Positions 23,758-32,748 of a DNA stretch of 64,000 nt are shown in pieces (position 1 is the stretch's first letter; every line of letters starts with the position of its first letter). This DNA comes from Armatimonadota bacterium. GTDB taxonomy: Bacteria > Sysuimicrobiota > Sysuimicrobiia > Sysuimicrobiales > Sysuimicrobiaceae. The stretch lies in contig JANXBY010000033.1 in assembly GCA_025060455.1 (NCBI GenBank), positions 1-64,000 of the forward strand, given 5' to 3'. The notes under the pieces were generated by a model. It searched no databases. It worked only from the letters and a program-made list of their open reading frames with translations, and was not told the origin of the DNA. Position numbers and translations under genes: made by a program.

Positions 23758-26578
23758 CCTCACCCTCCCTCGCGTCCACCGGCTGCACCGCCGGAAGTCG
23801 GGCGTCGGGGTCGCCCGCCACCACGAATCCGGCCCAGTGCCACGGGTGCTCCCACTCCCGCCGGAGCCGCAGCCCTGCGTCCCGCAGGGCCTGGGAAAGC
23901 CGCGCGCCCGCACACGCGGCAGCGTACAGCTGGCGCATGAACTCGGCAGCCGAACCATCGTGGACGGCCCACAGGGACACCACCACTGCCCGGGCGCCCG
24001 CGTGGAACCACGCTCGGGTAAAGCCCACCAGCTCGTCCCCCGGAAGCACCCGGGAGGAAGCCGTCTCGCACCCGCTCAGCACCACCACCTCGCAGCGCAC
24101 CTCCGAGGTCAGGATGTCCGCCACGTACACCGGACCGTGGGTCAGGTGGACCGAAGAAAGCAGCGGGGCTTCCGGCCGGAACCGGCAGTGGGCTGCTACG
24201 TGCGCGACTCCCGCGGTCCCGAGGAGTTGCAGGAACTCGGCCGGGGTGGGGTTCTGGCGCAGCTGGCCGCCCGTGCGGGCGGCCACCCAGCGGGCCTCCG
24301 CCACCGCCCCCGGCAGCCGGCCCCCGAAGTCGTCGGCCACGCATACCACGGGGCCACCTCCGGTGTGCGGGCGCCGAAGCAGGCCCAGAAGCGAGCCCGC
24401 GGGCAGGTAGCTCACCTCCCACCGGTCCCACACATACCACCTTCCCTCGCAGAAGGCGTGGAAGGGCAGCCCGTGCAGCAGCCCAAAGGGCGCTACCAGC
24501 AGGCGGCGGAACTCCTTCAGGTGCGGCTCGAGGGGACGGAGCAGAAGGTCGTACAGCCGCTGCAGGACCGTGCGGGCCTGCTCCAGGCCCTGGCGGGCGG
24601 GCAGCCGACCTACGGCGTAGGCCCGGAGGCCGTTGATCCACAGTGCCGCGGCCCGCGCCACCTCCCGGGCCCCGCACGTCCGGGCCGCCCACACGCCGCG
24701 GTCGGGTCGCAGGACGAAGGCCAGCAGGTGGTCTGCGGCCACGTAGTACTCCACCAGGACCGTGTCCGGCGCGAGATCCGGAAAGGCCGGCCGCGCGGCG
24801 CGCCAGAGGAGCGAGGTGTCCGCGGCAGGGTCGTCCAGCTGCAGGCGCCACAGCAGCTCCCGCACCTGGGCTTCCGGGTGGGGCGCGTCGGTTCCCGCGG
24901 CTAACGGAAGATCCGCAGCGTCCACGTCCGCGAACACGCCCCTTCGACAGGCCTCCAGGAGCCGCCCGAGCTCCTCCGCGGGCTGTCCCGCCGGGCGACG
25001 GAGCCCCAGGCCGTGCGAGGCAAGTTGCCACGCCATCCCCCTGGATTTGGCGGCCTGGGCCGTTTCCCACGCTCGGGCCCACCGTCCTCTTGCCCACAGG
25101 TCCAGCACCGCGCCCGCGTACAGCTCCGCCACCTCCGCGAACACCCCCGGGCGCAGGTCCGCGGGCAGCCACGCCAGCATCCGGCCCGCCCACCGCACGC
25201 CGCTCAGCAGGTGTCCGGTGCGCCGTTGCGGGCGCAGGGAGCTGAGCCGTCGGTGTGCGGCGGCGCACAACCACGCCACCTGGCTGCGCAGGCCCACCCG
25301 GAGCGCCTCTCGGGCGGACTCCACCGCCGGGGCCGTCTCCCCTCGGGCGGCGTGCACGTCGCTCAGCACCAGCAGCGCCCTGCCCATTCCTGCGGGGCTG
25401 TGGACGCGCTCCCACACCCCGTGGGCTTGCTCCGCCAGGGGGAGGGCCGCCGACGGGTTCCCCTGGCGCACCCGTGCGGCGGCCAGCTCACACGCGGCCG
25501 CGGCCTTCCACGCCTCCCGTCCCACGTGGGCGAGGGACGCCAGGGCCGCCTCCAGCAAGCTGGAAGCACCTGTCAGGTCTCCCCGGTGGCGCAAGGCGAC
25601 CGCGGCGAGGTACCTGGCCCGCGCCGCCTCTGCGGCGAACCCCGCGGCGTCCAGCTCGCCCGCGAGATCCACGCCGTGTTGCGCCACGCGCTCGAGCTGC
25701 CCCAGGTACAGGCGGCACTCCAGGGCGAACACCCGGTAGGCGGCCGCGGCCGGGGACACACCTGCGTGCTGGTAGCGGGAGGCCACCTGCTCGAACGCCC
25801 GCAGGGCGTGCGCGTACCGACCCTGCGCCAAATCGGCCCACGCCTGGGCCGCGGCCACGCGCGCGCACAGCAAGGGGCTTGCCGTCGCCTCCGCGCACGC
25901 CATGGCTTCCCGCAGGACCGGCGCCGCCTCCCCGTGGCGGCCCAGCTGTGCGAGAAGCAGACCCGCGTTGTGCTGCGCCACGGCCAGGTCCAGGGCGGCC
26001 TGGCTTCCCAAAGCCCGGAACCGGGCGGAGGCGGCCGCGTATGCCTGTAGGGCCTCTTCCACCCGACCGAGGTACTGGAGAAGGGTGGCGCGCTGCGCCT
26101 GCACCCGGGCCGCGTGAAGGGCGGTGGAGCCGTGGGACGACAGCACGGGCTCGATGCGGTCCGCGAGCTCCAGCGCCTCCTGGTACCGGCCCTGGCGGAA
26201 CAGCGCACCCATCCGCCCCACTCCGCACCGGGCTGCCAGCACCCCCTGGCCGCACTCCTCCGCCAGGCGCCTGGCGGCTTCGTAAGCCTGCTCTGCCTCG
26301 CGCACCCGCTCACACCACAGCAGCGCGTTGGCCATTGCCAGATGGGCGACCACCCGGGCCACCACGTCTTGGCCCGACTCCGCGTACTCCACGAGCTCCC
26401 GGGCCCTCTCCAGCGCCTGCTGCGGTTGGCGGTGGGCCAGGCGGTCCAGCTGGTCCTTCGCGCGCTCCACCGTGCCGACGTGAGGAGGTCCCAAACGGTC
26501 CCGCAGGAACGCCACCGCCCGCCCCCGGGCGGCGGCGTCTGCCCAGGCCTGCAGCAGGGACTCACCGTCGGGGGTCAC
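23705..26578 (-). CDS. TPR-CHAT domain protease
   Basis: 957-aa protein with a long helical N-terminal region of TPR-like repeats (residues about 30-520; for example [18 protein letters not shown] and [18 protein letters not shown]) and a C-terminal CHAT domain (about 620-930). CHAT is a caspase/separase-fold cysteine protease. The dyad is present: His797 in VAHVAAHC and Cys837 in [12 protein letters not shown]; further CHAT hallmarks are [46 protein letters not shown] and [14 protein letters not shown]. No signal peptide is seen. The GTG at 26578 has no obvious Shine-Dalgarno. It is the first gene of a two-gene operon with the subtilase and is divergent from transketolase. Confidence 0.85.
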   Translation of the reverse strand: MTPDGESLLQAWADAAARGRAVAFLRDRLGPPHVGTVERAKDQLDRLAHRQPQQALERARELVEYAESGQDVVARVVAHLAMANALLWCERVREAEQAYEAARRLAEECGQGVLAARCGVGRMGALFRQGRYQEALELADRIEPVLSSHGSTALHAARVQAQRATLLQYLGRVEEALQAYAAASARFRALGSQAALDLAVAQHNAGLLLAQLGRHGEAAPVLREAMACAEATASPLLCARVAAAQAWADLAQGRYAHALRAFEQVASRYQHAGVSPAAAAYRVFALECRLYLGQLERVAQHGVDLAGELDAAGFAAEAARARYLAAVALRHRGDLTGASSLLEAALASLAHVGREAWKAAAACELAAARVRQGNPSAALPLAEQAHGVWERVHSPAGMGRALLVLSDVHAARGETAPAVESAREALRVGLRSQVAWLCAAAHRRLSSLRPQRRTGHLLSGVRWAGRMLAWLPADLRPGVFAEVAELYAGAVLDLWARGRWARAWETAQAAKSRGMAWQLASHGLGLRRPAGQPAEELGRLLEACRRGVFADVDAADLPLAAGTDAPHPEAQVRELLWRLQLDDPAADTSLLWRAARPAFPDLAPDTVLVEYYVAADHLLAFVLRPDRGVWAARTCGAREVARAAALWINGLRAYAVGRLPARQGLEQARTVLQRLYDLLLRPLEPHLKEFRRLLVAPFGLLHGLPFHAFCEGRWYVWDRWEVSYLPAGSLLGLLRRPHTGGGPVVCVADDFGGRLPGAVAEARWVAARTGGQLRQNPTPAEFLQLLGTAGVAHVAAHCRFRPEAPLLSSVHLTHGPVYVADILTSEVRCEVVVLSGCETASSRVLPGDELVGFTRAWFHAGARAVVVSLWAVHDGSAAEFMRQLYAAACAGARLSQALRDAGLRLRREWEHPWHWAGFVVAGDPDARLPAVQPVDAREGEDAGAVEPPERPPVGGLP

Positions 26579-26591
26579 GAGGGCCGTGTTC

Positions 26592-26621
26592 TTGGAAGCG
26601 GGCCGCGCTTCCTGCTATGGT
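26592..26621 (+). promoter_or_regulatory. putative promoter of transketolase
   Basis: TTGGAA (26592-26597) and TATGGT (26616-26621) are 18 bases apart; the -10 is extended by TGC. It lies in the 71-base gap between the divergent CHAT and transketolase genes. Confidence 0.45.
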
Positions 26622-26649
26622 GGACGCGAGTTGTGGCTGGAGGGAGGGG

Positions 26650-28734
26650 ATGGTTGGACAGCGGCAAGCCCTGGATCTGTTGTGCGTCAACACGCTTCGC
26701 GCCCTGGCCATGGACGCGGTAGAGCAGGCGAAGTCGGGCCACCCGGGCGCGCCGATGGGGTTCGCCGCTCCGGCGTACGTGCTGTGGACCCGGTTTTTGC
26801 GACACAACCCGCGGAACCCGCACTGGCCCGACCGGGACCGGTTCGTGCTCTCCGCGGGCCACGCCTCCATCCTCCTGTACGCCCTCCTGTACCTCACCGG
26901 TTACGGCCTCACCCTCGACGACCTGAAGCGATTCCGCCAGTGGGGCAGCAGGACGCCGGGCCACCCCGAGTTCCGGGTGACGCCGGGGGTGGAGTGCACC
27001 ACCGGCCCCCTGGGCCAGGGGTTTGCGAACGCTGTGGGCATGGCCATCGCGGAACGGCACCTGGCGAGCGTGTTCAACCGGCCCGGGTACGAGATCGTGG
27101 ACCACTGGACCTACGTGGTGGCCTCGGACGGCGACCTGATGGAGGGGGTCGCCCATGAGGCCGCTTCCCTGGCGGGGCACCTGCAGCTCGGCAGGCTGGT
27201 GTGCCTGTACGACGCCAACCGGGTGTCGTTGGCAGGCAGCACGGAGCTCACCTTCACGGAGGACGTGGCGGCGCGGTTTAAGGCATTGGGGTGGCACGTG
27301 CAGGAGGTGGCGGACGGTAACAACCTCGAGGCGGTGGAAGCCGCGCTACGCCGGGCTCGGCAGGAAATGGCGCGGCCCTCCCTGATCATCGTCCGGACGC
27401 ACATCGGCTACGGCAGCCCCGGCAAGCAGGACCGACATGAGGCCCACGGCGCGCCGCTGGGCGAGGAAGAGGTGCGCAGGGCCAAGCAGAACCTGGGATG
27501 GCCGTACGAGGAGCCGTTCGCGGTCCCTGAGGAGGTGCTGGCGGAGTTCCGCAAGGCAGTGCCGCGGGGCGAGCGGCTGGAGGCGGACTGGCGGGAGCGG
27601 TTTGCGGCGTACGCGCGCCGGTTCCCCGAGCTGGCCGACCAGTGGGAGCGCGCGCAGCGCGGCGAGCTTCCCTCCGGCTGGGACGCCGACCTGCCCAGCT
27701 TCACGCCGGGCGAGCGGGTGGCCACCCGGGCTGCCTCCGGCAAGGTACTCCAAACCCTGGCTTCCCGGATCCCGTGGCTGGTGGGCGGGTCCGCGGACCT
27801 GAACCCTTCCACCAACACCGCCCTCCGGGGCTTGGGCGACTTCCAGAGCCCACAGCGGCCCGTGCGGGACGCACAGGGGGCCTGCGGCGGGCCCATGGAC
27901 TACCGGGGCCGCAACCTGCACTTCGGGGTGCGGGAACACGCCATGGGGGCGGTGGCCAACGGGATCGCCTACCACGGCGGGCTCCGGCCGTTTGTGGCCA
28001 CGTTCCTGGTGTTCTCCGACTACGAGCGGCCCGCCATCCGCCTGGCCGCGCTTTCCGGGCTACCGGTGGTGCACGTGTTCACCCACGACTCAGTCCTCGT
28101 GGGAGAGGACGGGCCCACGCACCAGCCGGTGGAGCACCTGGCCTCTTTGCGGGCCATCCCCAACCTGGTGGTCCTGCGGCCCGCGGACGCGGAGGAGACG
28201 GTGGAGGCGTGGCGAGTGGCCCTGGAGCACACAGAGGGGCCCGTGGCCATCGTGCTCACGCGCCAGCCGGTCCCCGTGCTGGACCGGACCCGGTACGCGC
28301 CGGCCTCCGGCCTGCGGCGGGGCGGCTACGTGCTGGCCGACTGCCCGGGACAGCCGGAGCTGATCCTCATCGGCACAGGGTCTGAGGTGCAGCTGTGCGT
28401 GGAGGCGTACGAGCGGTTGCGGTCGGAGGGGGTGCGGGTCCGGGTGGTGAGCCTGCCCTCGTGGGAGCTGTTCGACCGGCAGCCCGCCAGCTACCGCGAG
28501 CAGGTCCTTCCACCCACCGTCCGCCGCCGGCTGGCGGTGGAAGCCGCCAGGCCCTTCGGATGGGAGCGCTACGTGGGCTGCGGCGGACGGGTGGTGGGCG
28601 TGGACCGGTTCGGGGCGTCTGCGCCGCACGCGATGCTGGCGGAGAAGTTCGGGCTCACCCCGCAGGCGGTGTACGAGGCGGCGCACCAGCTGTTGGAGGA
28701 CGGCGGCGGGCGGGCTGCCTTCACGCCTCCGTGA
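26650..28734 (+). CDS. tkt: transketolase
   Basis: 694-aa thiamine-diphosphate enzyme of the pentose phosphate pathway, moving two-carbon units between sugar phosphates. It has the N-terminal [15 protein letters not shown], the ThDP/metal motif [13 protein letters not shown], the pyrimidine-domain [17 protein letters not shown] and [20 protein letters not shown]. Full length for the family. The ATG at 26650 follows GGAGGGAGGGG; a very long in-frame extension upstream is antisense to the CHAT gene and is not part of it. The 3' end overlaps the convergent membrane-protein gene by 14 bases. Confidence 0.95.
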   Translation: MVGQRQALDLLCVNTLRALAMDAVEQAKSGHPGAPMGFAAPAYVLWTRFLRHNPRNPHWPDRDRFVLSAGHASILLYALLYLTGYGLTLDDLKRFRQWGSRTPGHPEFRVTPGVECTTGPLGQGFANAVGMAIAERHLASVFNRPGYEIVDHWTYVVASDGDLMEGVAHEAASLAGHLQLGRLVCLYDANRVSLAGSTELTFTEDVAARFKALGWHVQEVADGNNLEAVEAALRRARQEMARPSLIIVRTHIGYGSPGKQDRHEAHGAPLGEEEVRRAKQNLGWPYEEPFAVPEEVLAEFRKAVPRGERLEADWRERFAAYARRFPELADQWERAQRGELPSGWDADLPSFTPGERVATRAASGKVLQTLASRIPWLVGGSADLNPSTNTALRGLGDFQSPQRPVRDAQGACGGPMDYRGRNLHFGVREHAMGAVANGIAYHGGLRPFVATFLVFSDYERPAIRLAALSGLPVVHVFTHDSVLVGEDGPTHQPVEHLASLRAIPNLVVLRPADAEETVEAWRVALEHTEGPVAIVLTRQPVPVLDRTRYAPASGLRRGGYVLADCPGQPELILIGTGSEVQLCVEAYERLRSEGVRVRVVSLPSWELFDRQPASYREQVLPPTVRRRLAVEAARPFGWERYVGCGGRVVGVDRFGASAPHAMLAEKFGLTPQAVYEAAHQLLEDGGGRAAFTPP

Positions 28735-29224
28735 GGCGCAGCCACGAGGCCACGAGGGCGCCGTGCAGCAGGTGCGCGGCCAGGGCGAGCCATGGCATGC
28801 CACCCCCTGCCAGCTCGGAGCCCATCACCCCCGCTCCCGCCAGCGGGAACGCCAAGAACAGGCTGAGCGGCCAGACCAACAGCCCGTACAGCGCCCCGCA
28901 CAGCCACGGCCGGGCGTGCAGGGAGGGAACCCGGTACAGCACGGGCGCGACCGCCACACCGTACACGTAGCCGTAACCCGGCCCCGTGACCAACAACAGC
29001 AGCAGACTGGCCGCGAACGCCCAGCGGGTGCGGTCCACCACCAGGTTGTCCCACAGCGCCACGAACCAACCCGTAAGGCCCCCGGCACCCTCCGGGTGCC
29101 ACACCGCGCGCCCCAGGCCCCACGCCACCACCACCAGGGATACCAGGGCCGTGGCCACGGTGGCGGCCACCGCCACCCGGAAGGCGTGCCGCCCGGAGTA
29201 GCCTGCCCGCGTTTCCGTGCTCAC
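28721..29224 (-). CDS. multi-pass membrane protein of unknown function
   Basis: 167-aa protein with about four hydrophobic segments ([76 protein letters not shown]). The pattern [12 protein letters not shown] and [14 protein letters not shown] recalls small conserved membrane proteins of unknown function with a 4-TM layout, but I cannot name the family. GTG at 29224 with GGAGGT nine bases upstream. Convergent with tkt and divergent from ctaA-ctaB; a link to heme or oxidase assembly is only positional. Confidence 0.65.
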   Translation of the reverse strand: MSTETRAGYSGRHAFRVAVAATVATALVSLVVVAWGLGRAVWHPEGAGGLTGWFVALWDNLVVDRTRWAFAASLLLLLVTGPGYGYVYGVAVAPVLYRVPSLHARPWLCGALYGLLVWPLSLFLAFPLAGAGVMGSELAGGGMPWLALAAHLLHGALVASWLRLTEA

Positions 29225-29262
29225 CACGCGAAGACCTCCACCGGCTGTTTGGAGGCGCGTCG

Positions 29263-29268
29263 TACAAT
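29263..29268 (+). promoter_or_regulatory. -10-like box upstream of ctaA-ctaB
   Basis: TACAAT lies 60 bases before the GTG of the fused heme synthase. No convincing -35 and no strong Shine-Dalgarno are seen, so this is weak. Confidence 0.25.
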
Positions 29269-29327
29269 AGCCGCGGACGCGCCCGCCGGTAGTTTGTCGG
29301 AAACTCCCGCGGCGCGCAACTCGACCC

Positions 29328-31091
29328 GTGGACGCATTCCGCCGTTCGTCGGCAGGCCTGCTGGCTCTGAGCCTGGCCCTGGTGGTGCTGGGGGGTGTGG
29401 TGCGCACCACGGGTGCGGGGGACGCCTGCCCGGACTGGCCCCTCTGCCACGGCCGCTGGATCCCGCCACTGGAGCCCCTGGTGCTGCTGGAGTGGACCCA
29501 CCGGCTGGTGGCCGCGGTGGTGGGGCTGTGGGTGGCGGTCCAAGTGGTCTGGTCGTACCGGCTGCGCCCGGAGTTGCGGAAGCCCGCGTGGGCCGCCTTG
29601 GGGCTGGTGGTGCTGCAGGCGCTGCTGGGAGGCGTGACGGTGCTGAGCGGGCTTGAACCATGGCTGGTGGTGCTGCACCTCGGCACCGCCCTGCTGTTCG
29701 TGGCTGCGGTGGTGGTGCTTTGGCAGCGCGCGTGCGGGCTGGGGCCGGTGGCTCGGGACGACCGCAGCCGGGCCTTTCGTGGCGCGGTGTTGGCGGCGCT
29801 GTTGAGCCTGTACGTGCTGATCCTCCTGGGCGGCTACGTGGGTGCTTCGGGGGCCGGGCTGGCGTGCCCGGACTGGCCGCTGTGCCGGGGAGCCGTGTTG
29901 CCCCCACCGGAACGTGGGGTGCTCGAGCACTTCGCGCACCGGTTGTGGGCGGTGCTGGTGGCGGTGCTGCTCGGGTGGCTGGTGGTGCGGGCCCGGCAGG
30001 ACCGGCCGGACCTGCGGCGGCTGGCGCACGCGGCGGCAGGCCTGTACGGCGTGCAGATCTTCGTCGGGTGGTTGAACCTGCTGAGCGGCCTGCACTTCGG
30101 CGTGGTGAGCACGCACCTGGGCCTGGCCGCGGTGCTGTGGGTGATGGTGCTGGTCCTGCTGGTGCGGGCGGGACAGCAGCCCGAGTCTGCCGCGGTGGAC
30201 CGGGCGCGTCCACAGGCCCCCCGGTGGCGGGTAGCGGTGTCCGACTACGTGGCGCTCACGAAGCCGCGGATCGTGGTGCTGTTGCTCGTGACCACCGCGT
30301 GCACCCTGGTGGTGGCGGAGCGGGGCCGTCCCTCGGCCCTGGTGGTGCTGGCAACCCTCGTGGGCGGGGCATTGACCGCGGGTGCTGCGAACGCGCTGAA
30401 CTGCGTCCTGGACCGGGATGTGGACGCGGTCATGCAGCGCACCCGCGACCGAAGACCGGTGGCCGCGGGTCGCATCTCCCCGGCCCGGGCCGTGGCCTTC
30501 GCGGCGGTGCTGGGGGCGGTGGGCTTCTGGGTGCTGTGGCGGGGTGCGAACCTCCTGGCAGCGACCCTGGCGGTCGCGGGCCTGGTGTTTTACGTCCTCG
30601 TGTACACCGCGTGGCTGAAACGCACGACCCCCCAGAACATCGTGATCGGCGGGGCCGCGGGCGCGGTCCCGCCCCTGGTGGCGTGGGCGGCGGTCACCGG
30701 GCGGGTGGAGCTGCCGGCCCTCCTGCTGTTCGCGGTGGTGTTCCTGTGGACGCCTCCCCACTTCTGGACCCTGAGCCTGAACCTGAAGGAGGACTACGCG
30801 GCCGCCCGCATCCCCATGCTGCCTGTGGTGCGGGGCGAGGCGGAGACCCGCCGTCAGGTGTTCCTGTACACGGTGGCCACGGTCCTGGTGACCCTCCTGA
30901 TGGTGCCCACGGCGGAGCTCGGCGGGTTGTACGCGTCGGCCGCGGCTGTGTTGGGTGGGGGGTTCCTGCGGCGCGCGTGGGCGCTGTGGCGCGGGAGCGA
31001 GGAGGCGTGGTCGGTCTACCGGTACTCCCTCGCGTACCTGGCCCTGCTGTTTGGGGCCATGGTGGCCGACCGGTTGGTGTTTGGGGTGTGA
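29328..31091 (+). CDS. heme A synthase-heme O synthase fusion (CtaA-CtaB)
   Basis: 587-aa membrane protein that should carry out both last steps of heme A synthesis. Residues about 1-290 are CtaA: two four-helix repeats, the heme-ligand His in EWTHRLVA and EHFAHRLWA, STHLGLA, and a Cys pair in each outer loop (CPDWPLC twice). Residues about 300-587 are CtaB/UbiA prenyltransferase: TKPRIVVLLLVTT, NALNCVLDRDVDAVMQRTRD with the metal-binding Asp motif, and LWTPPHFWTLSL. The fusion order (heme A synthase first) is the reverse of the reaction order. It implies an aa3/caa3-type oxidase elsewhere in the genome. GTG start, uncertain. Confidence 0.9.
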   Translation: MDAFRRSSAGLLALSLALVVLGGVVRTTGAGDACPDWPLCHGRWIPPLEPLVLLEWTHRLVAAVVGLWVAVQVVWSYRLRPELRKPAWAALGLVVLQALLGGVTVLSGLEPWLVVLHLGTALLFVAAVVVLWQRACGLGPVARDDRSRAFRGAVLAALLSLYVLILLGGYVGASGAGLACPDWPLCRGAVLPPPERGVLEHFAHRLWAVLVAVLLGWLVVRARQDRPDLRRLAHAAAGLYGVQIFVGWLNLLSGLHFGVVSTHLGLAAVLWVMVLVLLVRAGQQPESAAVDRARPQAPRWRVAVSDYVALTKPRIVVLLLVTTACTLVVAERGRPSALVVLATLVGGALTAGAANALNCVLDRDVDAVMQRTRDRRPVAAGRISPARAVAFAAVLGAVGFWVLWRGANLLAATLAVAGLVFYVLVYTAWLKRTTPQNIVIGGAAGAVPPLVAWAAVTGRVELPALLLFAVVFLWTPPHFWTLSLNLKEDYAAARIPMLPVVRGEAETRRQVFLYTVATVLVTLLMVPTAELGGLYASAAAVLGGGFLRRAWALWRGSEEAWSVYRYSLAYLALLFGAMVADRLVFGV

Positions 31092-31097
31092 CGTGGT

Positions 31098-31568
31098 CTA
31101 AAGCGCCAGGTCCGCCACCACCGGTCGCACCAGCCGCTCGAAGTCCTTCAACGGGATGCGCATGGTCTCCCGGTGGGAGCCGCACCGGAAGACGATCTCC
31201 GGGTTCTCGGTGAGCCGGCGGTCCACGTACACCGGCAGCCCGTACAGGTTGCCGAAGGGCGGCTCCGCGCCCACCTCGCAGTCGGGGAACAGGGGCGCGA
31301 ACTCCGACTCCTCCGCCAGCCGGCACGGCTTGCTCACCAGCTGCTGGAGCTTCGCCAGATCCAGGCGCTGGGGTGCCGCCAGGACCGCCATGAGGAACTC
31401 ACCGTCGCACCGCACGATCACCGGTTTGGCCACCAGGTAACCGGACACGTGTTCAACGGCCGCCACCTCCTGGGCGGTATACGCCAGCGGGTGCCAGTCC
31501 ACGCGGAAGGGGACTCCGTTCTCCCGGAAGTACGACTCCAGGCGCTCGCGGCAGGTCACGGCACTCAC
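31098..31568 (-). CDS. YbaK/ProX-type aminoacyl-tRNA deacylase
   Basis: 156-aa single-domain protein of the YbaK/INS family that hydrolyses mis-charged aminoacyl-tRNA. It contains the helix YTAQEVAAVEHVSGYLVAKPV with the conserved Lys, FLMAVLAAPQRLDL, and GAEPPFGNLYGLPVYVDRRL, the family's substrate-binding loop. Specificity (Pro-, Cys- or Ala-tRNA) cannot be told. The GTG at 31568 lies ten bases beyond a TACAAT box, so it looks leaderless; the longer frame upstream has no family similarity. Convergent with ctaA-ctaB. Confidence 0.85.
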   Translation of the reverse strand: MSAVTCRERLESYFRENGVPFRVDWHPLAYTAQEVAAVEHVSGYLVAKPVIVRCDGEFLMAVLAAPQRLDLAKLQQLVSKPCRLAEESEFAPLFPDCEVGAEPPFGNLYGLPVYVDRRLTENPEIVFRCGSHRETMRIPLKDFERLVRPVVADLAL

Positions 31569-31577
31569 CCCGTCTCG

Positions 31578-31583
31578 ATTGTA
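31578..31583 (-). promoter_or_regulatory. -10 box giving a probable leaderless ybaK-like transcript
   Basis: TACAAT on the minus strand, nine bases before the GTG at 31568. Transcription would start about three bases before the start codon, with no room for a Shine-Dalgarno. Confidence 0.45.
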
Positions 31584-31635
31584 ACCCGACCAGGGACCGC
31601 GGGCAGCGGTGTCGAACTCCTCCACGGGAGCGACC

Positions 31636-32076
31636 ATGGCGGGGAGCAGAGGGCTGTTGGCGGCGGACAAGCGGTACCTGGCGGGCGTGATCCACCAGGT
31701 GTGGCGGGCCTGCCAGGGGTTCGTAGCCGTGGTGATGGAGCGGGGGCCGGAGGACGCCTTCTTCGTCCTGGACGAGCTGGACGAGTGGGCGGCCGCCCAG
31801 CGGCGGCGACTGTCCGCGAGGAGCGGGCGGCGGCCCGCGGGGCTGTCTGCTCAAGGGGTCCGCGTGGCTCGGGAGCTGCTGGACGATGTGAGTACCTTCT
31901 GCTCCGCCATCGGAGACATGGTGGCGCGGTTGCGCGCAAGCCCCCTGGGCCCCGACGAGGTGGAGGAGGAGTGCCTGATGATCGTGGACGGATTCGTGGC
32001 CTGGACCCACCGGATGGCCACCCAGCTGGGCGTGTCCCGCAACCTGCGCCCCCAGGCCATCTGGCCCTTGCGGTAG
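31636..32076 (+). CDS. hypothetical alpha-helical protein
   Basis: 146-aa soluble, mostly helical protein that I do not recognise. It is rich in Arg, Ala and acidic residues (AVVMERGPEDAFFVLDELDEWAAAQRRRL; EEECLMIVDGFVAWTHRMATQLG). No signal peptide or membrane segment. The ATG at 31636 was chosen with a weak GGGAG upstream; a GTG at 31609 would add nine residues. It is divergent from the ybaK-like gene, and its stop is 17 bases from the end of the convergent unknown gene. Confidence 0.55.
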   Translation: MAGSRGLLAADKRYLAGVIHQVWRACQGFVAVVMERGPEDAFFVLDELDEWAAAQRRRLSARSGRRPAGLSAQGVRVARELLDDVSTFCSAIGDMVARLRASPLGPDEVEEECLMIVDGFVAWTHRMATQLGVSRNLRPQAIWPLR

Positions 32077-32092
32077 GGGCTCTGGCTCGGCG

Positions 32093-32710
32093 TCAGTGCG
32101 TCCCCCGCACCTCCTGCGCGGGGCGGGTGGCCCGCTGGATCTGCTCTTCCGCGCGGTCCAGAAACTCCCGGCAGGCCGCGCGTACGGTCGGGGCGCCGTC
32201 GCAGGCCACCTTGCGCACCAACCAGCTCAGGTGGTCGTACAGGTGCCAGGCTTCGTCGTCCCGCAGCCGGGACTCCCGGGTGGCGAAGTCCAGGAACCCC
32301 TGCACACCCGCGAGTACCGCGCGGGCGTACTCCCCTGGATCGAGCACGTAGTGGCTGCCGTCCTGCGGGTCCTCCAGGTAGACGCGGCCGTGGCGGTGGA
32401 CCACGGTGAGGTCGTGGTACCCACAGCAGTCCGTCCCGCAGTCCGCCACGAACAGGGGGCACGCGTAGGGGTCGCCGGGGTCGGTGACCGCGTGGTGGTC
32501 CGCCAGGAGGGTCAGCAGCAGCCCCTGGACACCCTCAAACAGGGCGTAAGCGGAGTACGAGGCGTCGTGGGAGGGGATCCCCAGGGCCCGGGCGCTCTCC
32601 CCCAGCAGCAGGATGGGCCGGTCGTCCACCTCCAGCGAGAACAGGCAGGGGACGGCCTCCACATCCTCGCCCGTGTCGGTGATCTCCAGGCGTGCCCGGA
32701 TCCGGTTCAT
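32093..32710 (-). CDS. unknown protein with a cysteine cluster
   Basis: 205-aa soluble protein without a recognised family. The central segment CPLFVADCGTDCCGYHDLTV has four Cys and a His in 17 residues and could bind a metal or form disulfides. The N-terminal third looks like a beta-rich domain (ARLEITDTGEDVEAVPCLFS; EVDDRPILLLGE), the C-terminal third is helical. The ATG at 32710 lies nine bases after a TAAGAT box, suggesting a leaderless mRNA. The upstream neighbour on the same strand is terC; a metal-related role would be a guess. Confidence 0.6.
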   Translation of the reverse strand: MNRIRARLEITDTGEDVEAVPCLFSLEVDDRPILLLGESARALGIPSHDASYSAYALFEGVQGLLLTLLADHHAVTDPGDPYACPLFVADCGTDCCGYHDLTVVHRHGRVYLEDPQDGSHYVLDPGEYARAVLAGVQGFLDFATRESRLRDDEAWHLYDHLSWLVRKVACDGAPTVRAACREFLDRAEEQIQRATRPAQEVRGTH

Positions 32711-32719
32711 CCCATGGTT

Positions 32720-32725
32720 ATCTTA
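32720..32725 (-). promoter_or_regulatory. -10 box giving a probable leaderless transcript
   Basis: TAAGAT on the minus strand, nine bases before the ATG at 32710. A 6-bp hairpin (GCGCCC/GGGCGC, 32727-32747) lies immediately upstream, next to the terC stop; it has no U-tract and may only weakly separate the two genes. Confidence 0.4.
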
Positions 32726-32748
32726 CGCGCCCCGTACCGCCGGGCGCT

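Noticed and set aside
25255-26649. Very long in-frame extension upstream of transketolase
   Set aside because: It is antisense to the TPR-CHAT gene, is Pro/Arg-rich without family similarity, and the ribosome binding site and family N-terminus are at 26650. High-GC DNA gives many such spurious frames.
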